Assembly: GCA_014529385.2 (NCBI GenBank)
Contig: CM043968.1
Location: forward strand, 24,058,513 to 24,122,512
DNA: 64,000 nt
From: Adiantum capillus-veneris
Lineage: Eukaryota; Streptophyta; Polypodiopsida; Polypodiales; Pteridaceae
Reading direction: 5' to 3'
Shown: positions 1 to 11,855 of the stretch, in pieces
How the letters are laid out: each line of letters opens with the position of its first letter
Position numbering within the stretch: the first letter of the stretch is position 1
Translations under genes and position numbers: made by a program
Notes under the pieces: model-generated
What the model was told of the DNA's origin: nothing
Databases searched by the model: none
The model's input: the letters and a program-made list of their open reading frames with translations, nothing else

Positions 1-319
1 ATCTAGAAAATCATCTATTAGGATTGGAAACCTTTTCTTGCTAATGATCTTGTTTAAGGCTCTATAGTCAATAGAGCCTTAAGCAAAAGGTAACAGAGCC
101 TTTTAAGGCTTTATAGTCAATACACATAATCTGAGACTAGAGGAAGCTTGAATATGCTCTCCACCGAATCTCTGCCCTTTATATAGGTACCCCAAGATCC
201 GTTTAGACTTGCCCCTAGCCTCTGGCCCTTGGCTTTTGACATTATGCCCCTCTTGGAGAGTCGTTTTCTTCCTCGAAAACAAAAGTGGAAAATTTCTTCT
301 TAATAACACTAATGTTTTT
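1..319. other. Flank of the first gypsy relic, no gene seen
   Basis: No convincing coding signal. A short direct repeat (taaggct followed by tatagtcaata) occurs near 57-80 and again near 104-123. The stretch lies 3' of the minus-strand gypsy chromodomain, so it may be element 3' untranslated sequence, but no LTR boundary or polypurine tract could be placed. Confidence 0.3.
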
Positions 320-1822
320 TTAAGTGGCATCTTCTTCAAGTTTGTCTTTCCATTTGATTAATACTTATCAACATACACGATGGCTCATACATAGATCATG
401 ATAGTCAAGAATACGCTCAGGTTCATGCGTCTTGGTTGGAGGTTCAATGAAACCAAAATTTGTTAGTCAATAACATTGTTGCCCTTATGTAAGTGTTTAC
501 ATAAATGACTTACATAAAATACTCGATGAATGTGAGACTGCACAGGTAATGATAGTTTGTAGGCCATATCACCAACTTGCTTGAGTATCTTAAAAGACCC
601 ACAATACCTCGGAGATAATTTAGGTGTTGGCCCAGTCTTCATACTTTTTGAATGCTCTAGCATACGCAAAAATACCTTTTTCCCTTTTGTGAAGGTAACT
701 TGTCAACGTTTCTCATTAGTATACTTTTTATACCGATCCTGAGCTTGTTGCACATTTTGACGAGCCAGTCTCAACATTTCTATGTGTTCCTAGACAAAAT
801 CCTTGACTTGCTGAAGTTTCTCAGTTGCCAACCCCATCGTTACTGGTGATCTAGGTTGAAAACCACACATTAGCATGAAAGTACTAAAACCAATCGTCAC
901 ATGCTTAGCACTATTGTAAGAAAAATCAAGAATAGGGAGATAATCTTCCCAATCTATTGCAATCTGCTAATGTATGGCCGTAGCATATCCTTTAGCACTT
1001 GATTAATACGTTCAATTTGACCATTCATCTCAGGATGACCAGCAATATTGATGTTGAGTTGTGTACCCAATTATTTAAGCAAAACCCTCCAAAAATGACA
1101 AACGTGTGATCACGATCAATCACAATACATATGGGCAACCCATACAACCTATGTAGATTGTCAAAAAATAACTTAGCTAACTCTGGAGTCTTAATTGTGG
1201 ACTTGTTTGGAATAAACTTGCAAAGTTTAGTCAACTCATCTCTACGGCTGCCCATACTGCATCATGACCCGTATACTTGCATCATGACCCCGTATAGTGG
1301 TCGGTATACCCACAATAAAATCTATAGAGATACTTTTCTATTTGCCATTAGTAATCTCCAATGGATGCAAGAGACCTTCTGCATTTAGGCATTCTGCTTT
1401 ATTTACTTGACATTTCTGGCAATGCAAGTCATAGTCTTGTATATAGCGATGTAAACCTGGTAGTAAAATTGTTGTCTTACAAGTGCATAAGTTTTCTTTA
1501 TGCCTGGGGCTCCTGCACTAGGACTGTCATGACATTCATGAAGAATCTTGTGCTGAATTTCCACATCCATCGATACACAAACTCTCTCCTTGGGGAGTAG
1601 ATACCCATTATCTATGGAAAAATAATTCCATCTGTGCAGCTCATCGCTCAAAAGAGAAGAACTGGATGTGGAGGTTAAAGACACACTACTAGCATTGGAG
1701 TAAGAAGGATCCCTTATTTTCACATGGCTCCACATATTTTCCCTTGAGAGATTCCAAAAAATCACTTCGAAGCTCAGTGAAAAAAAGAGAGTTGATCTCA
1801 GGCATATGACTAAGAGCATCAA
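320..1822 (-). pseudogene. pol: gypsy integrase plus chromodomain remnant
   Basis: Minus-strand translation shows an integrase zinc-finger segment (ending CIARNVK) near 1403-1530, core fragments at 1025-1255 with GLPICIVIDRDHTF, which is the motif around the second catalytic aspartate, and the C-terminal segment at 463-669 with LSPRYCGSFKIL and HRVFYVSHL. A chromodomain-like stretch follows near 320-460 (RILDYHDL, VLIKWKDK). The pieces are in different frames separated by stops. In the living family this protein inserts the cDNA and the chromodomain directs it to modified histones; this copy cannot. Confidence 0.8.
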
Positions 1823-2370
1823 CTACCACATCATATCCTCATTTACAATATCAAAGTGTTGCATATACTCCTGAAGGATCTTAGTCCACCTGGCCTTTTG
1901 ACCCTTCAAATTTGTTTGCATAAACCATTCAATACTTTCATGGTCAAACACAATCTCAAACTCAGCTCCATGCAAATAATGTTGCCATGTTTTCAAAGCA
2001 GACACTATGGCATAGAGTTCTCTTTCATAAGTATAATAATTTTGCCGTGTACAATCAAGCTTCTTGGTTTCAGATGCAATTGGCCTTCCCTCCTGCAAAA
2101 GGACAACTCCAATAGTATGGTTACTAGCATTGTTTCTAATATGAGTGGTTTCAAAGGGTCCACAATAGCTAGAATATGAGCCATAGCTAATGAGTCCTTG
2201 AGAGTATCAAAAATTTTCTGTTGAGCTTCTCTCCACTAAAAGGTTTCCCCCTTGGCTTTAAGTTGGCCCGTCTTGATAACAACAATATGAGCATAGTTTT
2301 TTATGAACCTTCAATAAAAACTTGCAAATCCTAAGAAAATCTGTAACTCTTCCAAATTTTTGAAAGATGG
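1823..2370 (-). pseudogene. pol: gypsy RT connection and RNase H remnant
   Basis: The block at 1823-2098 has the RNase H signature YTYERELYAIVSALKTWQHY followed by a DHESIEWF-type motif, typical of gypsy RNase H. Upstream, 2180-2370 contains the connection-domain pattern LQIFLGFASFY and RFIKNYA. RNase H removes the RNA strand during reverse transcription. Frames change between the two parts. Confidence 0.8.
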
Positions 2371-2398
2371 TTATCTCCTAATGGCATCCACTTTGGAC

Positions 2399-2960
2399 TT
2401 ATTTATAGGTAGCCCAAACAACTGAAATCACACGCCCTAAATAGTGAATTTCCTCCTTGAGAATATCACACTTTGATTCCTTGGCATATAACTTATCTTG
2501 CGATAACAATTCAACCACCACCTTCAGATGTTGTAAGTGCTCTGTCTCAGAGGCACTATAGACTAGAATTTCATCGAGGAGAATGATAACAAACTTGCCT
2601 AGATATGGTTTCAAGCCACTATCGATAAGCATCATGAAAGTTGTGGGCGCATTGGTTAACCCAAAGGGCATAACCAAAAGTTCATAGTGTCCAAACCTTT
2701 GCGTATATCAACAAGACTAATTCATACTTGATGATACCATGATTTCAAACCTATTCTCATAAAGATAAATGGGTGAGATTATCAAATAACTCTAGTCTCA
2801 ACAATCAATACTTGTTCTTAACAGTAATTGCGTTCAGACCATGATAATTTATGCACATGCGTATACTATTGTCTTTTTTCTTCACCAACAAGATAGGAGA
2901 GGCCCATGGTGAAGAGCTGAGTTGTATGAACCCTCTACTAAGATAGTCAACAAGCTAGTG
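2399..2960 (-). pseudogene. pol: gypsy reverse transcriptase remnant
   Basis: At 2399-2677 the motif MPFGLTNAPTTF precedes a degraded catalytic box (LLDEILVYSAS, where functional enzymes have two adjacent aspartates). Further 5', near 2830-2915, [13 protein letters not shown] and RMCINYH match the first conserved RT blocks. The linking region near 2680-2830 is scrambled. The altered catalytic box and frame breaks make it inactive. Confidence 0.85.
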
Positions 2961-3329
2961 TTCCACCTCATAATGACTCATTCTATAGGGTGGTTTACTG
3001 CTTGCAACCATATCTATGCCATGTTGCACAACACATGTCAGCTATCACCCGGTGTTAAACCATGTGGGAACAAATCTTTGTATTTCATAAATAAATCGTT
3101 TAACTTATTAGCAATGTTTACTTGTTTTGGAGAGAGAGAAGAAGCCATAGTTGAAGGGAAGAGAGAGAAGCATGCCATGTTGAGGAATTTTCATTCAAAA
3201 CATTATCAACATCTGACAGAAAATGACACAATGAGTAACGTAAAAAGACTAGTTCATCTTGAGAAGAGATTCATACGCTTGGCTATACAAATAAGTGGCA
3301 AGGAAGGAGCATCTTTCTAGGGGAAAACA

Positions 3330-3600
3330 ACATCATGTACATGCCATTATATTTAAACATCAAACTATTATGCTCATAGCTATGTTTTAATGATGATCCT
3401 AAACTATATAACCACTCCCAATTAAGGATCACATCTACTCAATCCATATTCATCACTTGAAAATTCAAGGACGTATGATTGAATCTCCAAAAGTACATCT
3501 TTCAATTGAGTATCCCACACTTTGGTGTCATGGCCGTTAATCATTGCTACCTTGTAATAGTGGGAAGTACCATTGTCTACCAAGATTCACACCTTGTGAC
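3330..3600 (-). pseudogene. gypsy aspartic protease remnant
   Basis: Minus-strand translation shows a catalytic-loop relic (LVDNGTSHYY, where DSGAS is usual), then VDVILNWEWLYSLG, which matches the conserved VDVILG-W-L-LG block near the end of gypsy retropepsins. Stops interrupt it. Its position between the gag knuckle and RT agrees with gypsy order. Confidence 0.7.
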
Positions 3601-3799
3601 CTTGGATAAAACTTGGATAAATCCATGTATACACACCAACTCATGTGACCTTGGATAAATCCATGTCTACACACCAACTCATGTGGACCAAAGATTGGTC
3701 ACCAAATTGAGGTTGTGATAGTTGCAACACTCATGCACTTCGGTGTGTTAATTCCACATTGGAGAAATGGGAGGAGGAATCAAGAGGTAGCAATTGCAT

Positions 3800-4170
3800 C
3801 ATGTGCACCACTTTCTCCTTACCTTGGGCAACATATTTTCCCTTCGAACAATCCTTTTTTCCATGTCCACTCCCTAAACATGAAAACATAACTTTTTCTT
3901 CTTATGCTTGCCAAACTCTTCACTAGACATATGGCTTCTATGCCCTTGGGGCTTCTTGGACACATCAAATGCACCTACTATAAACTTTTCCTTATTTTTC
4001 CCATGCTGTGTTTGTGCATTTGTATGTGTAGTGTCAAACACGAGAGTTTTATGCAATGCTTTTCGAACATGACGGACTGACAACCACAATTGAGAGCATA
4101 GTTGGGGTTTTTAATGCTTTCTATGCATTTATTGGTGAGCAAATGTATCCAGGAAGACATCAAAATGAGC
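3800..4170 (-). pseudogene. gag: gypsy gag C-terminal remnant with broken zinc knuckle
   Basis: Around 3830-3890 the minus strand encodes KKLCFHV, a stop, and in a shifted frame GHGKKDCSK. Together these resemble a CCHC nucleocapsid knuckle split by a frameshift. The adjoining basic stretch at 3874-4089 fits a gag C-terminus. Assignment rests on the knuckle relic and on position upstream of protease. Confidence 0.5.
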
Positions 4171-4306
4171 TTGCAGATAATGGATTTTTTTTTTACGATC
4201 TGTCATATTTGGAACGCATTTACTGGTGAGCAAATGTACTGAGGAAGACATCACAATGAGCTTGCAGGTAATGGAATATTTTTTTAAGATCTGTCATATT
4301 TGGAAC
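4125..4306. repeat. 91-bp tandem duplication, two copies
   Basis: Copy one spans 4125-4215 and copy two 4216-4306. Both start gcattta, contain tggtgagcaaatgta and aggaagacatca, and end gtcatatttggaac. They differ at only a few bases and in the length of a T run. It sits at the gag end of the gypsy relic. Confidence 0.9.
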
Positions 4307-6295
4307 CTAGAATATCCTTTGGCTGGGGTCGTGTAACTCCTTTGCCACTTCCATCCTTTGACAACAAGGATTGGTCTCTTGCCAACTTCCCAAACTAGTG
4401 AGAGCTTCAAAAATAGGTTGTTTTAGGATATACAGAAGTCCCTCAAGTATTCTATTTCTACAAAGATTGTTAGGCTCACTCTATTTATGCATGTTGAAGT
4501 GTTTGTAGATTTCTTCTTTGATGAGAAAATAAGAACTACCACAACAATGTTCATTTGCAAGTCTGAGAGCTGTTTGGAAATTTTAGATGATAATTGGGAT
4601 ATGAAACAGTCACATGACAAAATCTGTATTTTGCAAAAGAAGTCCATAATTTGCAAGTACATTATAAGCTCTCAAAATTTCATAGTGGCATTTTACTAGT
4701 TTAGATATCATCTACTTAGTGGGATAATGTCAAGTACAAACCTTACAAAACTCATGGTAGATCTTACATATGAAGACCTTCCACTTCTGTCAAAAGTGTA
4801 TGCATTCAGTCTCAACAATAGAAATGTACTTCCAAGATGCAAGGAGAAAACAACATTTGCAAGGAGTCCCTCTCAAATACACTTCACTTGATTGCTTCCA
4901 CCATAAGCTAGGTCACATACATTGTGCACGCAATGAGTTTTAATGCCATGCAATCCAAAATGTGCACTCCAAAATGACATTTTGTGCCACTCAAACATTG
5001 TCTCAAAAATGTATACTTTTCATTGTTTCAAAACTTTACAAAATCGTGCTGTTTCTTTCTAAATGTATACAAAAGAGTGATAATTAATGCTCCCTTTCTC
5101 TTCTACTGCTCCCATGTTCCCCTGCCTCTCCCTCGATTACTACCAATACTCCCCTACCCTTTCCCTAGATTGATGCTCCTTCTCCCTCAGGGGACGCTGG
5201 TCTTGGGTACCCTTTCACGTCATTCAAATGCATGGGCCTCCTCCATGGATTCCCATGCATCTTGCATGTGTGAAGCTTCCTTGTCTTCTCGCTCTTGCTA
5301 CTAATGTGTAACCCCATCCTCTACTTTTGTGAAGTACGCATAATATTGATTGATTGCTTCTTGAATGTTTTGAACCTTGTCTTGAGTCTGCTGGTGCCGC
5401 TTCGTGATGTTGTCAATGCGGGCCTGTTCGAACTCCTAAACTTGGGCGCTTTCCTCTCTTGACCATATGTGCGCCGAGATTATAATATGCCGAATGGCCA
5501 TTACAAAAAATTTGCACACATCATAGGGGCTATAGTTATGTAATTAAAGTCCTGTAGAAGCGTGACAATAACAAAGTAAGTAAAGAAGTTACTTCATTTA
5601 ATACAAACATTGCAGCAATACATGCATTGAAAAAATACGCCTACTTACATTTGGTACATCCAAAATTTGGCTAACAAGGAGCATATCATTCATACACGTA
5701 CGTCAGCCACCCACAGCTATAGTCATCAACTTGCATGGGCACGCTGACCCGTTGGTGCTGAGTGGCAGTCCCTAGATCACGTTCTAACAAAATGTGCTCG
5801 AGACATCATACAATTTTTTTTTGCGGCACTACATACCTAAGCGCTTGCTTCAGTAAAGCATTACAAATAGATACTACTAGCAAATGCATAAAGATGGGCC
5901 TTACGTCTTTACACGCCCATGGAACCCCGTTCTTTACTTGGAGTTTTTGTAGTATCTTCAATATCAATTAATAACATGCTCCAATGTTCACTACACAGAA
6001 AACACCAAAACAATCAAGGATTAAGAAAAAGATCCTAAATCCAACATAGTTTTTACTTTTCAAGACAAAACTCACAATTGATTGTATGCAGTGACAAAAT
6101 GCATGCTAGATCCCAATTTACTGTGTTGAACCAACCCATCAGTGCCATAAAGGAAACACCATTGTTCTGAAGCAAGGGTGAGATAAGCATATCTATTATG
6201 TATACTTTGTCCTGAATGTCCGCCGGGCAGAAGCGAGATCGCGTGCCTAACATGAATACATGCTAGCAATTAGATTGCTTGGTTTATGTACAGTA
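4307..6295. other. Unassigned region with a short coiled-coil-like coding relic
   Basis: No family was recognised. On the minus strand at 5298-5430 there are about 44 open codons rich in Gln, Lys and Asn (FEQARIDNITKRHQQTQDK), predicted by eye to form a coiled coil, ending at a TAG. Downstream, 5070-5297 continues in fragments with EASHMQDAWESMEEA. Minus-strand open stretches at 6050-6270 give no recognised domain. The pieces could be remains of a transposase-like or host gene; no function is proposed. Confidence 0.3.
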
Positions 6296-6613
6296 AGAAC
6301 CAAGCAAAACGGGGCCTTGATAAATGCATGAAGGTCCCTATTCGCTTGGTTCTGGACCTCACTCCCGCTAGGACATGGGTCAATACCAAGTGAACTAGGG
6401 ACATGAAAAATTCATCAGGGTCTCCATTTGCTTGGTTCTGACCATCACTGCAACAAAGACTTGGGTCAATACCAATCAAATTGGGGCCTCAAAAACTTCA
6501 TGAGGGTCCCCATTTTATTGGTTATGACCCTCATTGTTGCAAAGACATGGGTCAATACGAAGCAAATAGGTGGCCTCCAAATTTCCTAAACCCCTATTCG
6601 CTTGGTTCTACCC
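6296..6613. repeat. Array of four imperfect hairpins, copy 1
   Basis: Four consecutive inverted-repeat units lie at 6296-6353, 6377-6443, 6463-6530 and 6549-6613. Each has a left arm like gggtcaataccaagcaaata and a right arm that is its approximate reverse complement (tatttgcttggttctgaccc), with a loop of roughly 10-20 bases. Spacers of about 20 bases are themselves related (tcattgcaacaaagacatgg-like). The same arms recur at 15028-15431. This is a dispersed hairpin repeat of unknown origin. Confidence 0.85.
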
Positions 6614-6863
6614 CAACAACATGACTAATAATGAACTTGAGACATACCACATAGCAATGTTGACAACGGAATCCGTTGCGTTGGTATTGGAAAAATCGCG
6701 CAAGCATAGGAAATCTTATTGATCAAGGTTGAAAATGACGAATCTGTGCAGGAAGAGGCGTAGAACTGACCAAAACTTATAGTTCCTCTTTGTTTTATTC
6801 TTTGATTTTCTCTACAATATTTCAGTATTCTGGTAGAAGATATTGCTCTGTGTTGGCTGGCCG
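6614..6863. other. Short unassigned spacer
   Basis: No coding or repeat structure was recognised between the hairpin array and the Glu/Pro-rich reading frame. Confidence 0.3.
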
Positions 6864-7230
6864 TTACTCTACGTTGGCTGGCCCTCGCGAAGAAGAGGCC
6901 CCTTGCTTTTCTTGAGTTGTCTCTGGCTCTTCCGGTGCTGGCTCCTCCCTGACTGGCTCAGTCTCATCCTTAACTGAGGCAGGCTCCTCCCTTATCAGCT
7001 CATGCCCCTCCCTGGTTGGCTCCTGCTGGTCCTCCCTAACAGGCTCAGTCTCCACCTTAACTGGGTCAGTCTCCTCCTTGGTTGGCTCTAACTCCTCGTT
7101 GGCTGGCTCCGACTGATCCCTGGCCAGCTCCGGCTGCTGGAGTGGAGATGTACCTGGCTCGAGTACTCCCTCAGGATCAAGATTTGCCTGCCCATCTGTC
7201 TGGGCTGAGGATTTATTGTTCCTCTCAACC
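6864..7230 (-). CDS. Glu/Pro-rich low-complexity reading frame of unknown function
   Basis: A minus-strand frame of roughly 120 codons with no start codon at its upstream end ends ASSSRGPANVE, stop. Its body is a degenerate repeat of units like EPVREE, EPTREG and EPTKEE, interspersed with D and Q. It lies about 0.4 kb beyond the degraded 3' end of the copia element on the same strand. Such repeats occur in transposon hinge regions and in disordered host proteins. It may be a gene piece or chance codon structure of a GAG-biased minisatellite. Confidence 0.3.
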
Positions 7231-7594
7231 CATGATCAGGATCTTCTGCTGCTTTCAACCCTTGAAGGCATGTTTGTCACGCACAAGGATGGAGAGGGGG
7301 AATGTTAAGAATATCCATGGTTATACTGTCCCAAATACGTACTGGATGAAGCAACCCATCGTAGCAAAAACACAACCTCCGCAGTGTGTAAAAATCTTGT
7401 GATATAATTGTGACGCGTATGGGCATGGGCAGCCAGGATATATCCATCATTGAAGAGTTCAACAAGGTAGCGTTCTACAATCTTCTGCAGGCAGAGAAGT
7501 GCACTATATTGGCCCATCACATGCCCACTCTCCAATGCTCACAAATCTCTCATTGACATGGAAGCCGTGGGATGGCCAGTTGCATGTGCCTTTT
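7231..7594. other. Region at the copia 3' side without a recognisable LTR
   Basis: A 3' LTR matching the 224-bp LTR at 13887-14110 would be expected here for the minus-strand copia element, but none is visible. Short open stretches exist on both strands (for example plus 7412-7556) without recognisable domains. Confidence 0.35.
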
Positions 7595-7826
7595 GTCTCT
7601 ATGTAACGTTTTTGACACAAGGCATTACCACCATCACACTGTTTGAACTATATACCCAACTAATGATGCAACAACCTCAAATCTTTCATCTTGAAAGTAA
7701 CATTCAAATCAATCTTAAATTCAACAATATGTCTCTCATTTGGTCCAATGATCAACAAATCATCCACGTAGAGAACCACAATGAGAAGTACATCACCCTC
7801 ACTCTTTACAAACAATGTGCTTTCTA
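7595..7826 (-). repeat. Re-duplicated copia RT segment
   Basis: This is a diverged copy of 8368-8597: both carry gtctctatgta, aaatctttcatcttgaaag and caatgagaagtacatcaccc in the same order and spacing. It encodes the RT catalytic box (YVDDLL). It is joined downstream of a truncated RNase H domain (MATSSCEAEYKAV, ending near GQDTA), so RT sequence follows RNase H, contrary to normal order. Template switching or recombination between copies would explain it. Confidence 0.85.
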
Positions 7827-7849
7827 TGGGCAGTGTCCTGTCCAAAACC

Positions 7850-9084
7850 CAAATTAGCCATAAGGCGTCTGAGCCATACACACTCAATCGTAGATGTGAA
7901 GACTGCCTTATACTCAGCCTCACAACTTGAAGTGGCCATATTAGGTTGTTTTCTTGCTCAACTATGATATACATGAACTGCCAAGCATGAAACAAAAACC
8001 ACTTGTGGACACTCGTGTGTCAAAACAACCAACGCAATCTGAGTCCAAAAAAGCATGTAAGTCTGGCGGCAATGATCCCCCCTTGGGATAAAACAAGCCA
8101 AGATGTAAAGTGCCACTAAGGTAGCAAAAAATCCTCTTGACAGCCTGCCAATGCTTAGACCCTGGGCTATGCATAAATCTGCTGACCTGTGAGACTGCAA
8201 ACTGAATATCCGGCCTCGTGTTGCATACAAAAATGAGGCATCCAACAACAACTTGGTAAAGAGTGACATCTACAGGATCACCAACATCATGAAGACACAA
8301 TTTCAAACCTGTTTCCATGGGAGCGGCAATAGGTTTGCAATCCTCAAGTCCAAACTTACATAGCAATGTCTCTATGTAGCTTTTTTGACACAAGACAATA
8401 CCACCATCAATTTGCTTAAACTATATACCCAAGTAATGATGCAACATCCCCAAATCTTTCATCTTGAAAGTAGCATTCAAATCAGCCTTAAATTCAGCAA
8501 TATGTCTCTCATTTGGTCGAGTGATCAGCAAATCATCAACATAAAGAACCACAATGAGAAGTACATCACCCTCACGCTTTACATACAATGTGCTTTCCGT
8601 TGGACTGTTTACGAAAGCCTTGTTTGATCAAATGAGTGTCAGCTTTCTCATACCAAGCACGAGGAGATTGCTTCAACCCATACAAAGCCTTCTTACATTT
8701 GCACACTTTGTCCTCTTGTCCTTTCTTGACAAAACCGCGAGGTTGCGTTACATAAACTTCCTCAAATATGTCACCATTCAAGAAAGCAATAACAATGTCT
8801 TATTGATGTACATCCCAACCAAAATGAGTTGCCAATGCACATAGAAAACGCATAGTAGTCATAGGACAAGTGGGAGCAAAAGTCTCTTCATAATCTATGC
8901 CTTTTTGATGTGCATAACCCTTTGCAACAAGTCGAGCCTTATGGCGATCGATCTCACCATCTGCCTTGCGTTTCAACTTGTACACCCACTTCGTACCAAT
9001 GGCCTTTTTGCCAATAGGCAAATCACATAAAGTCCATGTGTCATTTTCTATGAGTGCATCATATTTTGATTGCATGGCAACCAT
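7850..9084 (-). pseudogene. pol: copia reverse transcriptase and partial RNase H
   Basis: RT opens with NDTWTLCDLP and GTKWVYKLKRKADG (8800-9084), continues with KALYGLKQSPRAWYEK (8572-8781) and the catalytic YVDDLL box (about 8530), then GLEDCKPIAAPME and NTRPDIQFAVSQVSRFMHSP (7962-8393). RNase H begins near 7990 with MATSSCEAEYKAV and stops after about 30 residues. Frames change at 8785, 8570 and 8393. The enzyme copies element RNA into DNA in virus-like particles; this copy is broken and its RNase H is truncated. Confidence 0.9.
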
Positions 9085-10873
9085 CCAATTTTTTGAATTT
9101 TGTGCTCATCAAAATACAGAGGTTCCTCAACATCATGTAAGCTAGACACAGCCAAAGCATAACAATCTGATGCATAAGATGCATGGCTAGATCCTGAACG
9201 AGTACGACTAGACAAAGGTGCATCCAATTTACTGTCACGCAATGTATGCACCAGCCATTTTGGCATACCTCTAGCCTGCTCATTTTCAGCCCTTTCCTCA
9301 TCAAGTACATCATGTACATGTGCATCAGTAATAGGCTGATCTGTAACAGTTTTTGAAACCCCCATAGGTTGTACATTTGCCTCATTGGAATTTACATTTG
9401 TATTTCCACCACTGAAAAGAGGCAACAAAGTGTCATAAATGTCCTGTGAGCTTACATTACTGTCTCTAGTACATGACAGCAAGGGCCGAACAGAATCTTC
9501 CACAAACACTACATCATGTGAAACCAGGATACGCTTTGTTTGCGGATGATACAACCTGTAACCTTTGCTTTCAGCACTATAACCAACAAAAATTACATTT
9601 GGCAGACTTATCATCCAATTTTCTGCATTGTGTTTGTGGCACCAAAGCATATGCCAAACAACCAAAAACACGCATGTGCTCAATAGAAGGCTTTCTATCA
9701 TGCCATGCTTCATATGGAGTAATAGACTGCAAAGCTTTCGTAGGACACCTGTTTAGTACATAAGTGGCACACATGATGGCCTCAAGCCAAAAAGAATGCG
9801 GCAAAGTTTGACTTTTGACCATACAACGTGCCATTTCCGTAAGTGACCTATTTTTCCTCTCAGCAACACCATTTTGTTGAGGTGTATAAGGCACTGTACA
9901 TTGGTGTTTTATCCCACGACTAGCCAGAAATGCATTAAATTCATGAGACATATATTCCCCCCCTCGATTGAAACGGAGGGTGCCCATAGTACATTTTGAG
10001 ACGTTTTTCAACCATAGCTAGAAACTGTTTGAAGCACATAAAAACTTCAGACTTTGCTTTAAGCGGAAATACCCATGCACGCCTGGAGTAATCATCAATC
10101 AAAGTCACGAAGTATAGGTAATTTCCCAAGGACGAGGTTTGCATGGGCCCACAAACATCACTATGCACAAGCTGCAACCTGCATGTGGCCCTAACTGAAC
10201 CATCCTTTGGAAACTTAGAACGCTGCATTTTACCCAAAATACAGCCTAAACAAACATGTTTGACAGGTGCTTCAAGAGGCGGCAAAGAAGCAACCATATT
10301 AGATTTCTGCAAACGCAGCAAACTGGCAAAATTCAGATGACCAAAACTTGCATGCCAAAGTTTTGCATCTGAAATAGCCCTTGAATCTGCAACTGCATTT
10401 GCAAAATTTTGTCCACACTTGTCATACAAAGTGAGATTATACAGCCCATGACACAAAAGGCCAGATGCAACAATTTCATCACCAAAACTGAGATCACGAA
10501 CTGTACATCTGTCATCCACAAATTTGACTATAAGTCCAAGTCTAGCAAGTGCAGATACAGACAAAAGATTCTTCTTGATCCCAGGTACATAAAGTGCATC
10601 AACAAGTGTGAAAGAACTACCATTTGCAGCAGTAAGAACAATCTTTTCAATTCCCTGAACCGGATAAGAGGCATTGTTGGCACAAGTGATTGAATTCCCA
10701 TGAGATACAGACTTGAGAGAGGTGAACAATTCACGATGTGAGGTAATGTGCTTTGTAGCACCACTATCGAAATACCACACATATGAATCTACAGCAAGTG
10801 ACATGTGCATCATGGACAACAGGATTGTAAGTGCACTCTGCACTAAAAGCTCATTCTGTATCAACATCAACAT
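9048..10873 (-). pseudogene. pol: copia protease and integrase
   Basis: The frame at 9941-10873 starts with the protease loop YFDSGATKH, has LLSVSALARLG, the integrase zinc finger (LWHASFGHLN, CLGCILGK) and core motif LVHSDVCGP. After a frameshift, 9577-10011 supplies GGEYMSHEF and TPQQNGVAERKNR with the catalytic glutamate. The segment 9048-9713 holds the integrase tail and the variable hinge before RT. The catalytic D-D-E residues are identifiable but in separate frames. Confidence 0.9.
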
Positions 10874-10889
10874 TACAGTCTTCTTTCAT

Positions 10890-11855
10890 AGAAGACTCAA
10901 CAACGGCTGCATTTGCAGTGGAACCAGCATTTGCAGTGGAAGCACCCTCTTTCTTCTTTGCCTCTTTGGCCTTCAACTTAGGACACTGTTTGATTAAGTG
11001 ATCATTAGCTTTACAATAGTGGAAACGCATCTTCTTTTTGCCCTTATCACCAAAATTTCCAGACGAATTGCTACCAGAGAAGCATTACCAACATAATTTT
11101 TGCCACTCGCAGCAGAACCATAAGTGGCTGCATTGCTGTTACCACCCTTTCTTTGAGAAGCAATAAAAGCCTGTTCAACTGCAAGTTGTCTAGTCATGTT
11201 TTTTCTGGAAAGTGACTCTTGCAACAACAATGTGCATAATGCATCAAACTTGACAGCTTCAGGATTTCCTTGGGTCATAAGTCTCCAAGTACTAGCAAAA
11301 GTCTGGTAAGGCATCAAGGACAGTCTGCACAAGGGAACTATTTGAAATGAATTCACCTGCAGAAATAAGTTGCTCATTGATATCTTTGACACCAGCAAGG
11401 AAAATGTCCATATCATCTTCCTCATGCATAATCTTTGACTCCAGCTCTTTATGTAGCAAAGCAATTTTAGCCTCATTGCCATTTACATAAAGACCAGCCA
11501 AAATATCCCAAGCTTGTTTTGCAGATTTTGTTGAACGGATGTGAGGAACAATGGTGCACTTCACAGACAACACAATCAATGCATGAGCCTGCGCATCCTT
11601 TACATCCCAACTAGATTGTTCTGCCGTAGGCAAAAAAACTCTAATAACAATAATTCTTGTAGCAAGACCTGCAACATCCTCAACATCACCTGCATCCTCA
11701 GAACCAGGACGTACATCGATGCCCTACACAATATTCCATACGCCCTTTGACACAAGAACATGTTGCAGTATGTAAGCCCACATAGGGGAATTGTCCCCAT
11801 CCAATCTATCCTCAATAGCAAACATCTTGAAGACATCTGTGTTGTTGTCAGCCAT
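10890..11855 (-). pseudogene. gag: copia gag of element 1
   Basis: It starts at the ATG at 11853-11855 (MADNNTDVFKMF) and shows the UBN2/Retrotran_gag pattern DNSPMWAYILQHVL, SAKQAWDILAGLY and IMHEEDDMDIFLAG. A stop follows NIV near 11724, and frameshifts occur later. The CCHC knuckle near 11010 is relatively preserved, followed by a Lys/Ala-rich linker. It is homologous through its whole length to the gag at 12640-13524. Gag would form the particle shell. Confidence 0.85.

Larger units (their letters stand above)
320..4170 (-). mobile_element. Degenerate Ty3/gypsy chromovirus
   Basis: Reading the minus strand from high to low coordinates, remnants appear in the canonical gypsy order: a CCHC-like gag knuckle near 3830-3880, aspartic protease 3330-3600, reverse transcriptase 2400-2960, connection and RNase H 1823-2370, integrase zinc finger and core 1025-1530, integrase C-terminus near 463-669 and a chromodomain near 320-460. 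Every domain carries stops or frameshifts and no LTR pair is recognisable, so this is an old dead copy. Domain order with integrase after RNase H and a terminal chromodomain is what defines gypsy chromoviruses. Confidence 0.85.

Noticed and set aside
2922-3320. 132-codon plus-strand frame
   Set aside because: It lies antisense to the gypsy RT and protease relic and has no recognisable domain.
6296-6613. Hairpin array as a CRISPR array
   Set aside because: Repeats are imperfect inverted repeats with related spacers, in a plant nuclear context with no cas genes.
9473-9763. Plus-strand frame opposite copia integrase (also 10409-10997 and 12466-12753)
   Set aside because: Shadow frames of the minus-strand polyprotein; the minus frames carry the conserved motifs.
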